Assembly: GCA_963921425.1 (NCBI GenBank)
Contig: OY992834.1
Location: 434,001-498,000, forward strand
DNA from: Dryas octopetala
Lineage: Eukaryota > Streptophyta > Magnoliopsida > Rosales > Rosaceae
Direction: 5' to 3'
Length of the DNA stretch: 64,000 nt
The position numbers and the translations under genes are program-made. This document shows positions 1 through 11,300 of the stretch, piece by piece (the first letter of the stretch is position 1; the number at the start of each line of letters is the position of its first letter). The notes below the pieces were generated by a model. It was not told where the DNA came from. It saw nothing but the letters and a program-made list of their open reading frames with translations, and made no database searches.

Positions 1-102
1 GTGTGGCAGCCAAAAGGGGACTCCTTTTCAGGAGATGGTAGAGGCCCTTCTTCATCAAAGTCACAGCCGGAGATTATCGATGTTGAGTTTGAGGAGAGAT
101 GA
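1..102 (+). CDS. C-terminal end of an unidentified protein (partial)
   Basis: Frame 1 is open from the window edge to a TGA at 100-102 and would encode 33 residues ending in an acidic tail (EIIDVEFEER). The composition (Gly/Ser-rich linker, then an acidic end) looks like a genuine protein C terminus, but no family is recognised. Frame 2 is also open, to a TAG at 138-140, so the reading frame is not certain. The body of the gene lies outside the window. Confidence 0.4.
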   Translation: MWQPKGDSFSGDGRGPSSSKSQPEIIDVEFEER

Positions 103-1039
103 AGAGATAGATACCCAAGTTGTGGAAGATTACTTATGGTAGATTTTTACCTTACATACCTGAGCAATGAAAATTAATGTAAGAGATTTTACTTTTCATT
201 TCTTCTGATATAAAGTCTTGGTTCATAGTTTTCATCTTGGTGTAAATTATGCCTCGTGTATTTTGGAAGTGTCTGTAAGAATTGTTAATCATGTCAATTT
301 GTATATCTTTTTCTCTACTAGGAAGGTTGGGAGACAAAATACATGGCCTTTTGCTGATGCCATAAAAAAAATCCTTATATTGATGGGCAATCCTTGAGGT
401 CTAAACTCTAAAGTGAATTAAGTTAGTATAGGGTGATCGGCAAAAATTTTGGTGCTCTTCTTGTAGCTCTAAGCTAGAAACTGATATGTCCTTTTTTCCC
501 CCTGAATAATGCTGTACTGAGAAGCAAAAATTAAAGAGTCTAGAAAGAATTAAACGACTGCTGTTATTACTTAAATTCTTTGTATTATTATTATTGGGTT
601 ACAAGGTTGTGTAGCATGGATTTAGGGTTATCAATGTGTTACTTTGCCACTATGAAGCAACCAAAACAAAGCTGTCAAGCGCAGATATCCACTGGCACTA
701 TAGCTGCAGAAAAGCTCATGAAGTCTTCTATTTTGGATCATAAGACTCTGTCCTTACAAGACGGTCTCATATCTCTCTTTGTATTAGAACAAATTATAAC
801 GCCAAGAATTTTATCTGCCATTTGTTGCAGTTCATTGTTATTATTGTCTAATTTGAGATTGTACCATTTCCTGATTCATGTGGAGAATCTCTCTTATATG
901 ATGAATGAATAGGTCAAAGGCCAGCTCGCTCATGGTGCAAGAAACTCCCTCTTAAATATATAACAAACACCAGGTCACCACTCACCAGCATTACCTGATG
1001 AATTTGAATATTGAAAGCTATATATATATTAGCTTAGCA
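103..1039. other. Intergenic stretch with no recognisable gene
   Basis: AT-rich DNA between the partial gene at the left edge and the 3' end of the FORKED-like gene. It probably holds the 3' UTRs of both, since they converge here. The open frame at 580-912 has no recognisable motif and the composition of non-coding DNA. Confidence 0.5.
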
Positions 1040-2134
1040 TCAATGATGCGTCTCCAAGAGATTAGAAATGCTTGACGTCCAGACTAAAGATTGATTTTCA
1101 TCTTTAAACAAGAGCTTGATATTGCCATTGTTGCTCTTTAGGCTGATTGAAAGGCTGCCCTGAGTTCCCTCCATCACATGCAAAATTTTGTCTGGAAATT
1201 GTTGAGTTGTTACTTCACAATTCTAATAATTAAAAAACAAAAATAAGAAGCTTTGATCTTACATTCCTTTGTTGTGGCTAAGAACCCCAGGTGCTTTTTT
1301 TGGAGGCTCAACATGAGCTGACTATGCTTTGAATATATGGAGGCCAACCCATATCTTCTGCTTCCTGCTTGAACAAAACCAATAAGAATGTCTTTTTGAT
1401 TTTATTTTTCCTGTAATTAACAAGCAAATTAAGATGGTGTTGAAAATCCTGTCCCTGTATTTTTACCAGAAGGAGTGACTACTGATAGCTCGGCTTTTAC
1501 TTGAACCAAATTTGGGGATCTTGGGAAATAGGGATTGGCCATAGCCCTTGCTTTGAGTGCTGCAACTCCTCTTAAACCTGGCAAGTCATATCAATTAATG
1601 TGTGATTTCTATAATAATCTGAAGATTAATTCTGGTGAAGGAAACACATCGAACATTAATATTACATGTTGCAGCAGCAGCTGTAAGTGTGATCATGTCA
1701 TCAGTTCTTTGGGTAGCCAAGCCGGAGTGGATCGCAGAAGAAACATGGGCTGTCTGTGCACCCAACGACTCCGCGGCTTCAGCACATACCTTGGTAACCA
1801 GAGCTGCCGCAGAAGCAACAATGTCGCCCCCTATGATGATGGGGTTGCCATTGCAATTATTGCCATGATCTTCTGGTGACTGTATGCTGGCCTTGGCAGC
1901 AGCAACGCTGGCAATTGCTGCAGCCAAGCGCGTAACGGAAAGAGCAGCATGAACACTAGCTGTGCGTAGTCGAATGTCTTCTTTCTTCTTCACTCTGTGC
2001 CGTCTGAATAAGCTAGTTAAGGATTTGCCTCCTAACCATCCTTTGGCGTGCTTTGTGTCCATCTAAGTAATTAAGGAAGTCTTTGAGGTAAAGTTAATTA
2101 AGAAGCACATGTCTGCAGCATGGGTGAGAGAGAG

Positions 2135-2186
<52 letters not shown>

Positions 2187-2642
2187 TTACCCATATGTCA
2201 TCGACGACCCTGCTAGTGCTGATGATAGTGCTTGTACCATCTTGGTCTGCAGGCAACTCATTTGTTGATTCTATCTCCACTTTTTCTACTGGTAGTTCCC
2301 CTGAACTAAACTTATCATCTGAAGGAAACATGTCCTGTAAGATTAAAGAATCAGCTTAACTTAGTCCTGTACGTTAATTTAAAGAATATTTTATGCAATA
2401 TGTACGTGTTTTAATTAATTTGGTTTCTGACGTACAGTTGATGTAAACATTTGTTGAAAGTTATAAGCAGAGGGGCTCCATGAGCGACATAGAAACTCCA
2501 TGGCATGGATGGGGCTATGTGGAATATCAATCTCCGAGGAGCTGCAGCAACAACAAGAAGAAGATAACGTTTCTTTCTTCTTTAAGCACTGCTCTGCTCT
2601 GCTCCAACACTTCAGCTTTCCATTCTGATAATTAACGAACAA
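1040..2642 (-). CDS. FORKED-like / VAN3-binding-type protein (DUF828 auxin-canalisation domain plus PH-like domain)
   Basis: Six exons join in phase: 2642-2436, 2334-2191, 2062-1666, 1577-1467, 1364-1263, 1191-1040, giving 370 residues. Residues 48-59 carry the family's N-terminal motif (MEFLCRSWSPSA). Exon 3 holds the auxin-canalisation domain (KGWLGGKSLTSLFRRH, then the Ala-rich SVTRLAAAIASVAAAK and MITLTAAAAT). Exons 4-6 give the C-terminal PH-like part (LSLQKKHLGFLATTKEYKIL ... IKLLFKDE ... LVWTSSISNLLE). All five introns are GT-AG. Known members bind the ARF-GAP VAN3/SFC and help traffic PIN auxin carriers during vein patterning; that role is family knowledge, not shown here. The protein is shorter than the roughly 450-500 residues of FORKED1 and resembles the short subgroup. 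The start at 2642 is the first ATG of the open frame and is uncertain, because the conserved part begins at Met48. Intron 2 contains the (GA)n tract. Confidence 0.88.
2130..2180. repeat. (GA)n microsatellite in an intron
   Basis: About 25 consecutive GA dinucleotides between exons 2 and 3 of the FORKED-like gene. On the coding strand it reads as a CT-rich tract upstream of the exon 3 acceptor, where it may act as an extended polypyrimidine tract. Confidence 0.95.
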
Positions 2643-3344
2643 TATATCTATAAATAATTTATATAGAAAAGGATCGAGGACAATCCAGTAAAGAAGTATA
2701 TGGTAGACTCACTGTGTTAGTTGATTGGTGCTGCAGAGTTTTAAAGGAGACTGATCTGCAAGCTGGTGTAAGTACTGGCAGTTCCTCCATGACAGATTAA
2801 TTATTCAAGTTCTAATTAATGCCACCTGCACTGAAAGATCACGATATAAATATGCTTGTACAGGCCCGGCCGTATCCATATATTAATATTGATTCAAGGA
2901 TTAATGTAGAGTCAGTACTTATAATTAACAAGTAGAACATGCATAATCAATTAAAACCTTAATGATGTTAGCTAGCTAGGATAGGTTTTTTATGTCAAAA
3001 ATATATGTAACAAATTAAGTACTTGAAACCACGTAGCATACAGAGAAGATCGAGTTGTTTAAAAAGGAAACTTCATCATTCATGGGAATGCTATTGTGTA
3101 CCTTCAGTACTCTTCGAGGAGGGTGGGAAGTGGGAAGTGGGAAGTGGGAAGTGAGAAATCAGAAAACTGAGTGAGACATTTACCCAAATAGAATGTTATT
3201 ACTATATCCATATGTGTATAGATAGCTCCTAGATTTGTACATTCTCTTTATAGCTAGGGATGGGTATTTTCAAAAATAATATTCTCTTGATAGATTCCGA
3301 TCAAGATGGATCAGAATCTATCTCGATCTTTGTATATTTATATA

Positions 3345-3700
3345 TGTATATATGTCTAAGCCCCTTTAGGGGTGTGATCTCACATTTAGGCTTATTTGTA
3401 GAATCCCTCATGGGACCCACTCCATATAGTATTTTAACGATCCGAACTTTTTATTTTTTAAGTCTATATTCAAAGATCATCATGGCAAAAAATTAAACAA
3501 ATCGGAAACCATTAAATTATCAAACTTTGATCAAATAAATAGACGAACAAAATATTTGCAAGCACGATCCTTCAATTGAGACAAAAAAAGTAAATAGTTC
3601 TGATTATCAAAATACAATGTAGAGTGGGCCCCATGAAGAATCTCACAAATAAGCCTAAATATAGAATCTCACACCTGAAGCTTTCTATATATATGTCCAT
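3345..3700. mobile_element. MITE-like inverted-repeat element, about 355 bp
   Basis: The two ends are imperfect inverted repeats of about 100 bp. The left arm runs through a GTGATCTCACATTTAGGC stretch and a CATGGGACCCACTC stretch near 3375-3422. The right arm (about 3612-3690) carries their complements, GAGTGGGCCCCATG and GCCTAAATATAGAATCTCAC. No coding capacity. The exact ends and target duplication are unclear because TA-rich tracts flank both sides. Related sequence occurs at 4355-4465 and around 36210-36780. Confidence 0.7.
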
Positions 3701-4354
3701 CCTTATTTACGAAGGGAATGACTTAGAATTTAGTTTCTCTTAAATTTTGTGTGTATTTAATGGGTAATTTTTTTTACCATACCATAAATTTGGACCACAC
3801 ATTTAGCTTAGAATCAATCTAATTAATAATTTAAATTTATAGTCTGACAACACAACATTATAGAGTTATCTTGTCAAATTGTTGGGAAAAAAAAAAAAAA
3901 CATTTCTGTATATTTAAAGGTATAAACAAGGCATTGGAAAGCTTAAGGAACACTTAAAGGTGGCATGGCAAAACAAAAGAATAGTGATAATTATTAACTA
4001 ATAAGATGACAACATTTCTCCTGCCACTATTCTTGATATCAACAAGCAGAGTTACTTATCTCAAGAGGGAGAGAGATTAATTATCGGCAAAAATGCTAGG
4101 CATCCTATTTGAGGGTTGAGGAGGGCGCTGTGATCACGTGGAACCAAGAAACATGACCAATTAGGGCTTGTTTTTTTCCCGATCGTAGTAGAAGTACACG
4201 CATGCAAGATGTGTATATATAGGCAGCTGCACATGCATATATATATAGGGATCCATGCGCCTCCGTATGTAGCTGTCATTATCTACAATTTTGATGCACT
4301 AATTACTTAATTAGCATGCATGTGGTCCTGAGCTACTACTATATTAAGAGAGAA

Positions 4355-4465
4355 GCTATATATATATATATATATATAATAGACACTTCAGATCATTGTA
4401 AGATCATTGTATTGGAGTGGGCTCTACATTGAGATCCTACGCTTGAAACTCCCTATATATATAAA
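4355..4465. repeat. (TA)n tract and solo arm related to the MITE at 3345-3700
   Basis: An uninterrupted TA run (about 4359-4378) is followed by sequence containing GAGTGGGCTCTACATTGAGA and a TATATATA end. This resembles the right arm of the 3345-3700 element. It may be a deleted copy with one arm left. Confidence 0.45.
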
Positions 4466-5311
4466 CACTTTATATTGTTGCCTAATATGATAAGATGTCG
4501 ACATCGGAAATCGGCATTGTTTAAGGGTTTTAACTGAATTGAGAGATAACCTGGTTAATTTCAGTATTATTTTTATTTTTACTTTTTACTTTTAATTCAG
4601 GATCGATAGTTCAACAAAATTTCATGCACCCATGTGATTAATATGTTCATTTAGTACTAATTTTCACTTTTTAAAGCAACCCAGAGATCATATCGGTCTG
4701 AATTCTAATTGCAATTACAAACAGGAACAGGGTCTTCCAATCCCTATGGCTATATGATAATGGGACTTGTGTGGTTTTACTACCAATCCCAAATGCATGA
4801 CCTGATTAAAGAAAGAGCCCTACTAGTTCAAAGCCATAGCCACCACGCAATAGGGGTAAAAGAAGAGATTCACAAAATTCAAAAATTAGCTTTCTTAACT
4901 GTATATAATTAGACATGTTGAAAAATCAGCTTTTAATGACATGAAAAATCTGGCAGACTCCACACCCTATATCTGTTTATCAATACATGTGTTTCTGTAG
5001 TAAACTTATCTGCTGCCACAGATGTGAAACAATGTTCTGCATTTCAATCCTAACCAAGGAAAGAAGAGCTGGGAGGCGAAAAACACGACATAGTGACTTG
5101 AACCTATACAAGAAACCATGACCAGTATTCCTGCGATAAGAACATGGTCATGCAGCTTTCATTTTCTAAACTTCATTTTTAACTTCCAAGCCCAACACAT
5201 GCATTTATGGTGGTCTACACTATAGCCTTTTCATCTTTCTTGTATTCTACTGCAGAAAAGCTTAGCCAGCAGACGTCAAAATGGTGATACAATCTTTTCT
5301 CAAAAAGTCCA

Positions 5312-8300
5312 TCATTCATTTCGGATGGAATTATACTTATCCCATAGTGCTGGAGATTTTGATATTTCGTTCATAAGGTTCTTGAACTTAAGGTTGCAAT
5401 CTCCACCACTGCAGGATAAAGAATATAACAAAGCATTAGAAGATTCGTCAATGTCAAAATAAACACATGCACACAGAGGAAGGAAAGCAAAATATAGGGG
5501 AAAGGAGGCTTAGTTCATCCTAAGATCCAACCAACTCTTTAGTCTTTACCACCTAGCCAAGGACTAAGGGATTTCTGCCTTTACTTAATCACTCCAGTAT
5601 ACTAACACAGTGTTAGTAACACTCTACAAAGGGAGAACCAATCGCAAACAAGATAAATTCATGCAGACAGTCCACCAGGACTTTAGATAAAGAGCAAGGA
5701 CCAAACCTTATACGATGCAAGGATGCAATTGCTCTAAGAGCGCTGCGAATCATGTCTTCATTGCGATCTACTTCTTGCTTGACAGCATCTTGCTTTGGCT
5801 TAAAGTTAATAGTTTTTTGGAGAGGATCCACCAATGAGTCCAGCACTGAAGAACGGAAAATTTTACATTACAAATTAAATTGAAGCAAATCTGAATCTTA
5901 GAGAAGGAAAATCAATCAAATTACTAACCTGCCAGCACAGCAGATGGACACTTATCCGCAAGCTTTGAGAGGATAAGATGGCAAGGCATCTTAACATCGT
6001 AATGATCTGGAAAATTGAAATCCAAATAAGTTGGTAAGATTATAAATTTAATAAGCACTGCATGTTAACAACCCATCTTGTTTTTTTTGGTAGGAACAAT
6101 CCATCTTCAAATTTGCATAAACAAAAACTAAACTCACCATCCAAACCAGATCTAAGGTAAGGAACAATAAACGATGAAGGGTTCACTTGATCAAGACAAC
6201 TGTCCAGCAATGTGTCCACACATTCAAATGCCGCCTTCCTCAACTCAAGCCCATCATCCACAATGTGCTTAAAAGGACCAAGATCTACTGTCCTGATTAA
6301 TTCTTTCTGCACCCAGAATTTTAAAGCGAAATAAGAGAATAACCCATGTCTGACACAGGTGAACCACATGAATGAATGATAAGAAGAAGAAAAAGAAAAG
6401 GTGTTAAATGTAACATGGAACATCCACGACTCATAGGCAGACTAAACAAATGCAACTTATACTTCTAAGTAAGAACACAGGTAATAAATCCTACAATAAT
6501 ACCATCACTGTATTATATTCTGCAAAATCAGTATATATCATAAATTCACCAACCACATAACATAGAGATAGAGTTTAAAACACTCAGCCTACCTTGATGA
6601 CAGTTTGATCATAAAGAAGCGGCAACAACTCTGGCAGAAGCCCCTTAATGAGGTTTGGCTTATTGTGGGCAAATGTACTTAAAGCCAAAACAGCCGCACG
6701 CCTAACATGCTACATGAGGCCATATCAAATCAGTCACCAAAATGTCTAAAAGTCCAAACCAACCTAGAACATTAAACAATACTGAAAACAGAAACAATCA
6801 AGGGAATAGAAAAATAAATAAAAGATGGTTTAACCCAAACTCTTTCATTAGTTTATCAAGCGTTAGAAGTCTGAAACTTACCCGGTCATGATCCTTAATA
6901 AGCATCAGGAATGATGAGATTTCAGGATATAAGATCTCATCTATCTTCTCTGGCCTCTCAACTACTGAATATTTAACTGCAATGACAACAGTAGCTCTCG
7001 TGAAAGCAGCTGGGCTGGTTGTTCGTACCTATAGGAAGGAAATTAGGATTAAAAGGACGATATGCAACCCATCAAATACTTTAATCATAAGCTTATGCAG
7101 AAGGCACAGGATCATTTGACCAGATACCTTAAGTGCAGGAACAAGTTTTGCAGGTTCAATAAGTGCAATTTTACCCAGACACTCAGCTACTACATTTCGA
7201 ACACCCTCTTCCTCGCTTTCACAGTGATTAAAAAGCAAATTAAGTATCTTCTCAACACTGGAATCCTGAAACTCTGCTTTATCTACAGATTGCCTTACAA
7301 TGACCTGCAAAATGGGTGAAAAGTGAACTTATATCCGATAGAACAGGCTTTATCAGGAAAGAAAGTCAGGCTCTTAAAGTTCAGAAGAATGTACCTCCTT
7401 CAATGAGTGAAGCAAGAGATACTGTTTTTTCTGCTGATTGTCAATCTGGTCCAAGATAAAAGGCAAATACTTGAATAGGTTACCAACAGCAATATTGCCA
7501 AGAGCATAAGAAGCTGCAGACTTTATCTCTTCAAAAGGAGATTGAAAGGACTCAATAACAATATTCTCTATATGGGCATGAGAGCTTAGATCTTTCCTCC
7601 TACCAATCTCCCCGAGACATAGCAAAGCAAGGTGCTGCTTAGCCTATATCATATGAAGAAGAAAGTAATTATATTGTGCTCAAATAAAAATAATAATCAT
7701 AAATCATATAAAGTCAATTAGTCTTCCCTAGTATTATAACCAGGGTTTGCTTTTTTTTTTTTTGGTCAACAACCACCAAAATCACATCATTTTTTAAGAT
7801 TACCCTTACTGAGTTGGGTTGTTCTTTCTTTTCTTTTTTCTTTTTTTTTTGGGGGGGGGGGGGGGGGTGGCTTACTGAATTTGTACTGCTGTCGTCTTTG
7901 AGGATTTCGGTAAGCATATTCACAGTAGATGAACATTGCCGATCACCAGCAGCAAGGCAAAGGACAGCTACACATTGAGCTATTGAATACAAAGCTTGTT
8001 TTGCAACCCCGCCCGATTGGGGAGATGGTTTAGCACTTGATAGGAGAGAGTCTAGCAAGGCATCAAAACTTGTGTTTGCAGAATACACCAACGAAGCAAA
8101 AAAGTTCTGCAATGCCTGCAGTATACAACAAAGAATGTATTCAAACATGTGCAAAGTTTCTAGATGAACACAAAACACCAGTAAGACGCACAAAAAATTA
8201 CCAAAAGGGCTTGCCCCTGTAGCAATGAGCTTTTAATCAGTGTTAGTGCTTGCGGAAGAACTTTGTTTCTAACAGCCAAACCAACAACTGGGCTTGACCT

Positions 8301-11300
8301 GTCAGCCATTAAGGTGCAGCAGAGCTCCAGGGCAAGGGCCGTCATATGCAAGTCTGAATCACTGGAAATGGGTATTGAATGGAAACTAGGATTCAGAAAC
8401 TAAACTACCCAGCCGCCAATTACACAAAACAATGAAAAGAATTAAAAAATAAAAAAGGTAACAAAAGGGTGAAGTAGCAAGAGAAAACCTTATCAGTGTA
8501 GCAAGTTCTACAATAATAACTTCATAAGCTGATGAACCAATTTTATCCCCATAAGCAACAATTAGAGAATTCAGGGTCCCCAATGTTGCCTGCCTTAGAG
8601 GCCGATTAGCCTGATCTCCAAAAAGGCAAAGAAAGTTAGAAAATATATCATACGTCCTTTTGAGTGTTTCTAAAAGATTAAGAAAATTCCCATACCTTCC
8701 TTAAGAATGCAGTCAACTCTGCAATCACTTGCTCCAAAACACAAGATAGATCTATTCGTAGTGGGGAAGCAGCAATGACAGCAAATGCCTGGAAGCAAAA
8801 TGCTTAAGGTCTTAGAAACTAAACACATAGACATAGAAATACACAATCCCACATGTATGTCTACAGAAAAGAAAGCCCAAAAAATTGACATGAGCATACA
8901 AACAACAAATGAGCATGCACATAATCACAAAAGTGAGCAGAAGACTACCTTAACAGCTGTAAGTCGTGTAATCTCATTTCCCATCCGATCAACAAGGACA
9001 GGAAGGCACACAGGTAATTCATCATTGAGGTTATCACCAAATGTCGACACAACTAGTCCCATGCAAGATATGGCACATTCCTTTACCTCCTGCATAAGAA
9101 TAGAAATGAATATAGAGGAAAACATTTATGAGTTATTATCTATAAGTAAAATTTTAAGAGGAATTTCACTGACCTGATCTTGATCTTGGTTGGTCAAGCG
9201 TGACATTATGGCCTTATATATTGGATGAACATAAGGCTTAAAATCAAAACCGATCCCCTACACGGAAAAACCAAATCATATAATTAGGGAATGGTTTAAA
9301 AGGATATCAAGCCTAAGTGTGTCCACTAATTCACCTCAATATTTGGGCGAACAACACGGACAAGTTCCCCACACACTCTTAATGCCTCAGCTGTGACTTT
9401 GTAATAACGCTCTCCCACAGCAGATAAAACAGGACTAGAAAGAGCCTGCAATAAAATCAGTTTAAAATGTCACCCAACCTATGGAAAATGCAACTTGTGG
9501 CTATTTCTCAAGACCATTACGACTAATTATAATACAAGTAGATGCAATACATTTTGACAAAAATGAGAACAGTATTGCATAGTCATAGAATACAAAAAAA
9601 AGTTTAATTACTGCATCCTCACAATATGATATCCTGCTTTTTAAAAGTTCTTGTATCAGCTTCAACCCCCCCTCCCAATATAAAAAGAAAAAAAAAGTAC
9701 CAGCATATTTCATAACACGGCATACTAGTATAAATGCTCCTAGCTCTACAAAATTTGTTAGATGAAAAAATAAGAGTTGCTGCACTTACCTTGATGTAAG
9801 GATGGAAAACAGAAGGAGAATGCGAAGCCAACACCAATCTTGTAAATATAAGAGCTTCAATCTTCAAATTGGAGGTAGAGGACTTGTCCTAGAAGAATTT
9901 ATGAGAAACCCAAAGAGAAGAAAAAAAGAAACAGGGGAACAAATATCAGCATCACAGAAAAACTATAATAGTTCAAAGTACATTTCCAAATTGAGACAAT
10001 TCTACTTACACTTAATGCCTTTTCAATTCCTGGAATGAGTGATCCAATGTGATCTGCCAGGCAATCTGGCAAGACCACCACAAGTTCTTTCAAAACAGAA
10101 AATGCACCAACCTGCAAATAGTTAAATGTTATTCATAATAGGCCCATAACGGACAACCCAAATGTTGACATAGGCAATTCCTACCTTTGTCTTGATAGAT
10201 TTTTCACGAAGCTGCCTATTTATAGATCTGACAATCTTTGGCACTTCTTGCTTCAATAACCATCTTGGACTGCATAATATGCCAATGAGTTAGTATAGGC
10301 ATACAATATTAATCACGTCACAGGTGATTTTTTTGGCCAATATCACATTGCATATGATTGATAACCAGAAAACCATGCAACTCAAGCAACAATAAAGAAG
10401 TATTAACAAAAGTAAGCTCCTGGAATTGATGACAGAACTATCTGTCTAAAGTTGTAGAAGATGATCACAAAGTAAAACCTTGTTAAGATTTCTAAAACCC
10501 CAGCCACCCAAGCATGCACTAGATAAGAGGGAAGGATGAAAGCATACTTCATGTAATACAACTAACGTACCTCAGTTCATTTATGTCAATCTGTCCTTTT
10601 GTAACATTTCCAGTTTGCTGCAACAGTTCAATGAATGTATTGAAAACATCCATCTGCAGCAAAATAAATCAGATAATCAACCCCATGAAGCGTAATGAAG
10701 AGATCCACTAATGTTCATTCTGGCTTACCTTGACATTTTCTTCCCTCTCTTTAAATCTGTCAATCAATTTTGGACAAGCCTGCACAAAAGCAGAATACGA
10801 CATTTAATGATTTCATACCAAAACCCAAAATCATGAAAGCAACCCTTTTATTGCAAAAATTTAACATAATTGAAGTACTATTGTGAGAATTGAACAAAAT
10901 TAAACATCAAATTTCAAGTCGGCAAGAAACCCTTACCAAGTAGTACAAGTATAAATGCAAAACCATATGTTATAAATATATCAAAAATACATGAGAGACC
11001 ACACAATAACATAATGAGAAGCTTCAAGAGCACATGCAAAGATACCTCCTCATAAAGCTTCGAAAGCATCTCAGGACGGGACATAATTAATGCTGCTAAG
11101 CATTTAGCAGCTGCTCTTCGGACCTTCCAACTGACATCTTCATCATCCGTGTATTCATTCGCACTCTCACTACACAACATAAAAAAGAAGACAGCATTAG
11201 AAATTCTATTGTGTGCCTGTAGTCAAGCATAACCTCAAAGGTAGTTAAAAAACATACTCATCTTCCTCCTCCTCATGAGTTTCATCATCGGTGTCCTCCT

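Larger units (their letters stand above)
2643..5311. other. Intergenic region upstream of the FORKED-like gene and downstream of CAND1
   Basis: About 2.7 kb of AT-rich DNA without a supported gene. It contains the promoter side of the FORKED-like gene, four tandem copies of GGGAAGT near 3123-3152, an inverted-repeat element at about 3345-3700, a (TA)n tract and a related repeat fragment near 4355-4465. The region next to 5312 is probably the CAND1 3' UTR. Confidence 0.6.

Noticed and set aside
580..912. 110-codon plus-strand frame between the first two genes
   Set aside because: No motif, no splice context, and codon content typical of non-coding AT-rich DNA.
7714..8193. 159-codon minus-strand frame in the CAND1 region
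   Set aside because: Only its middle part is a real CAND1 exon; the rest is intron, including the poly-T/poly-G tract translated as Lys and Pro runs.
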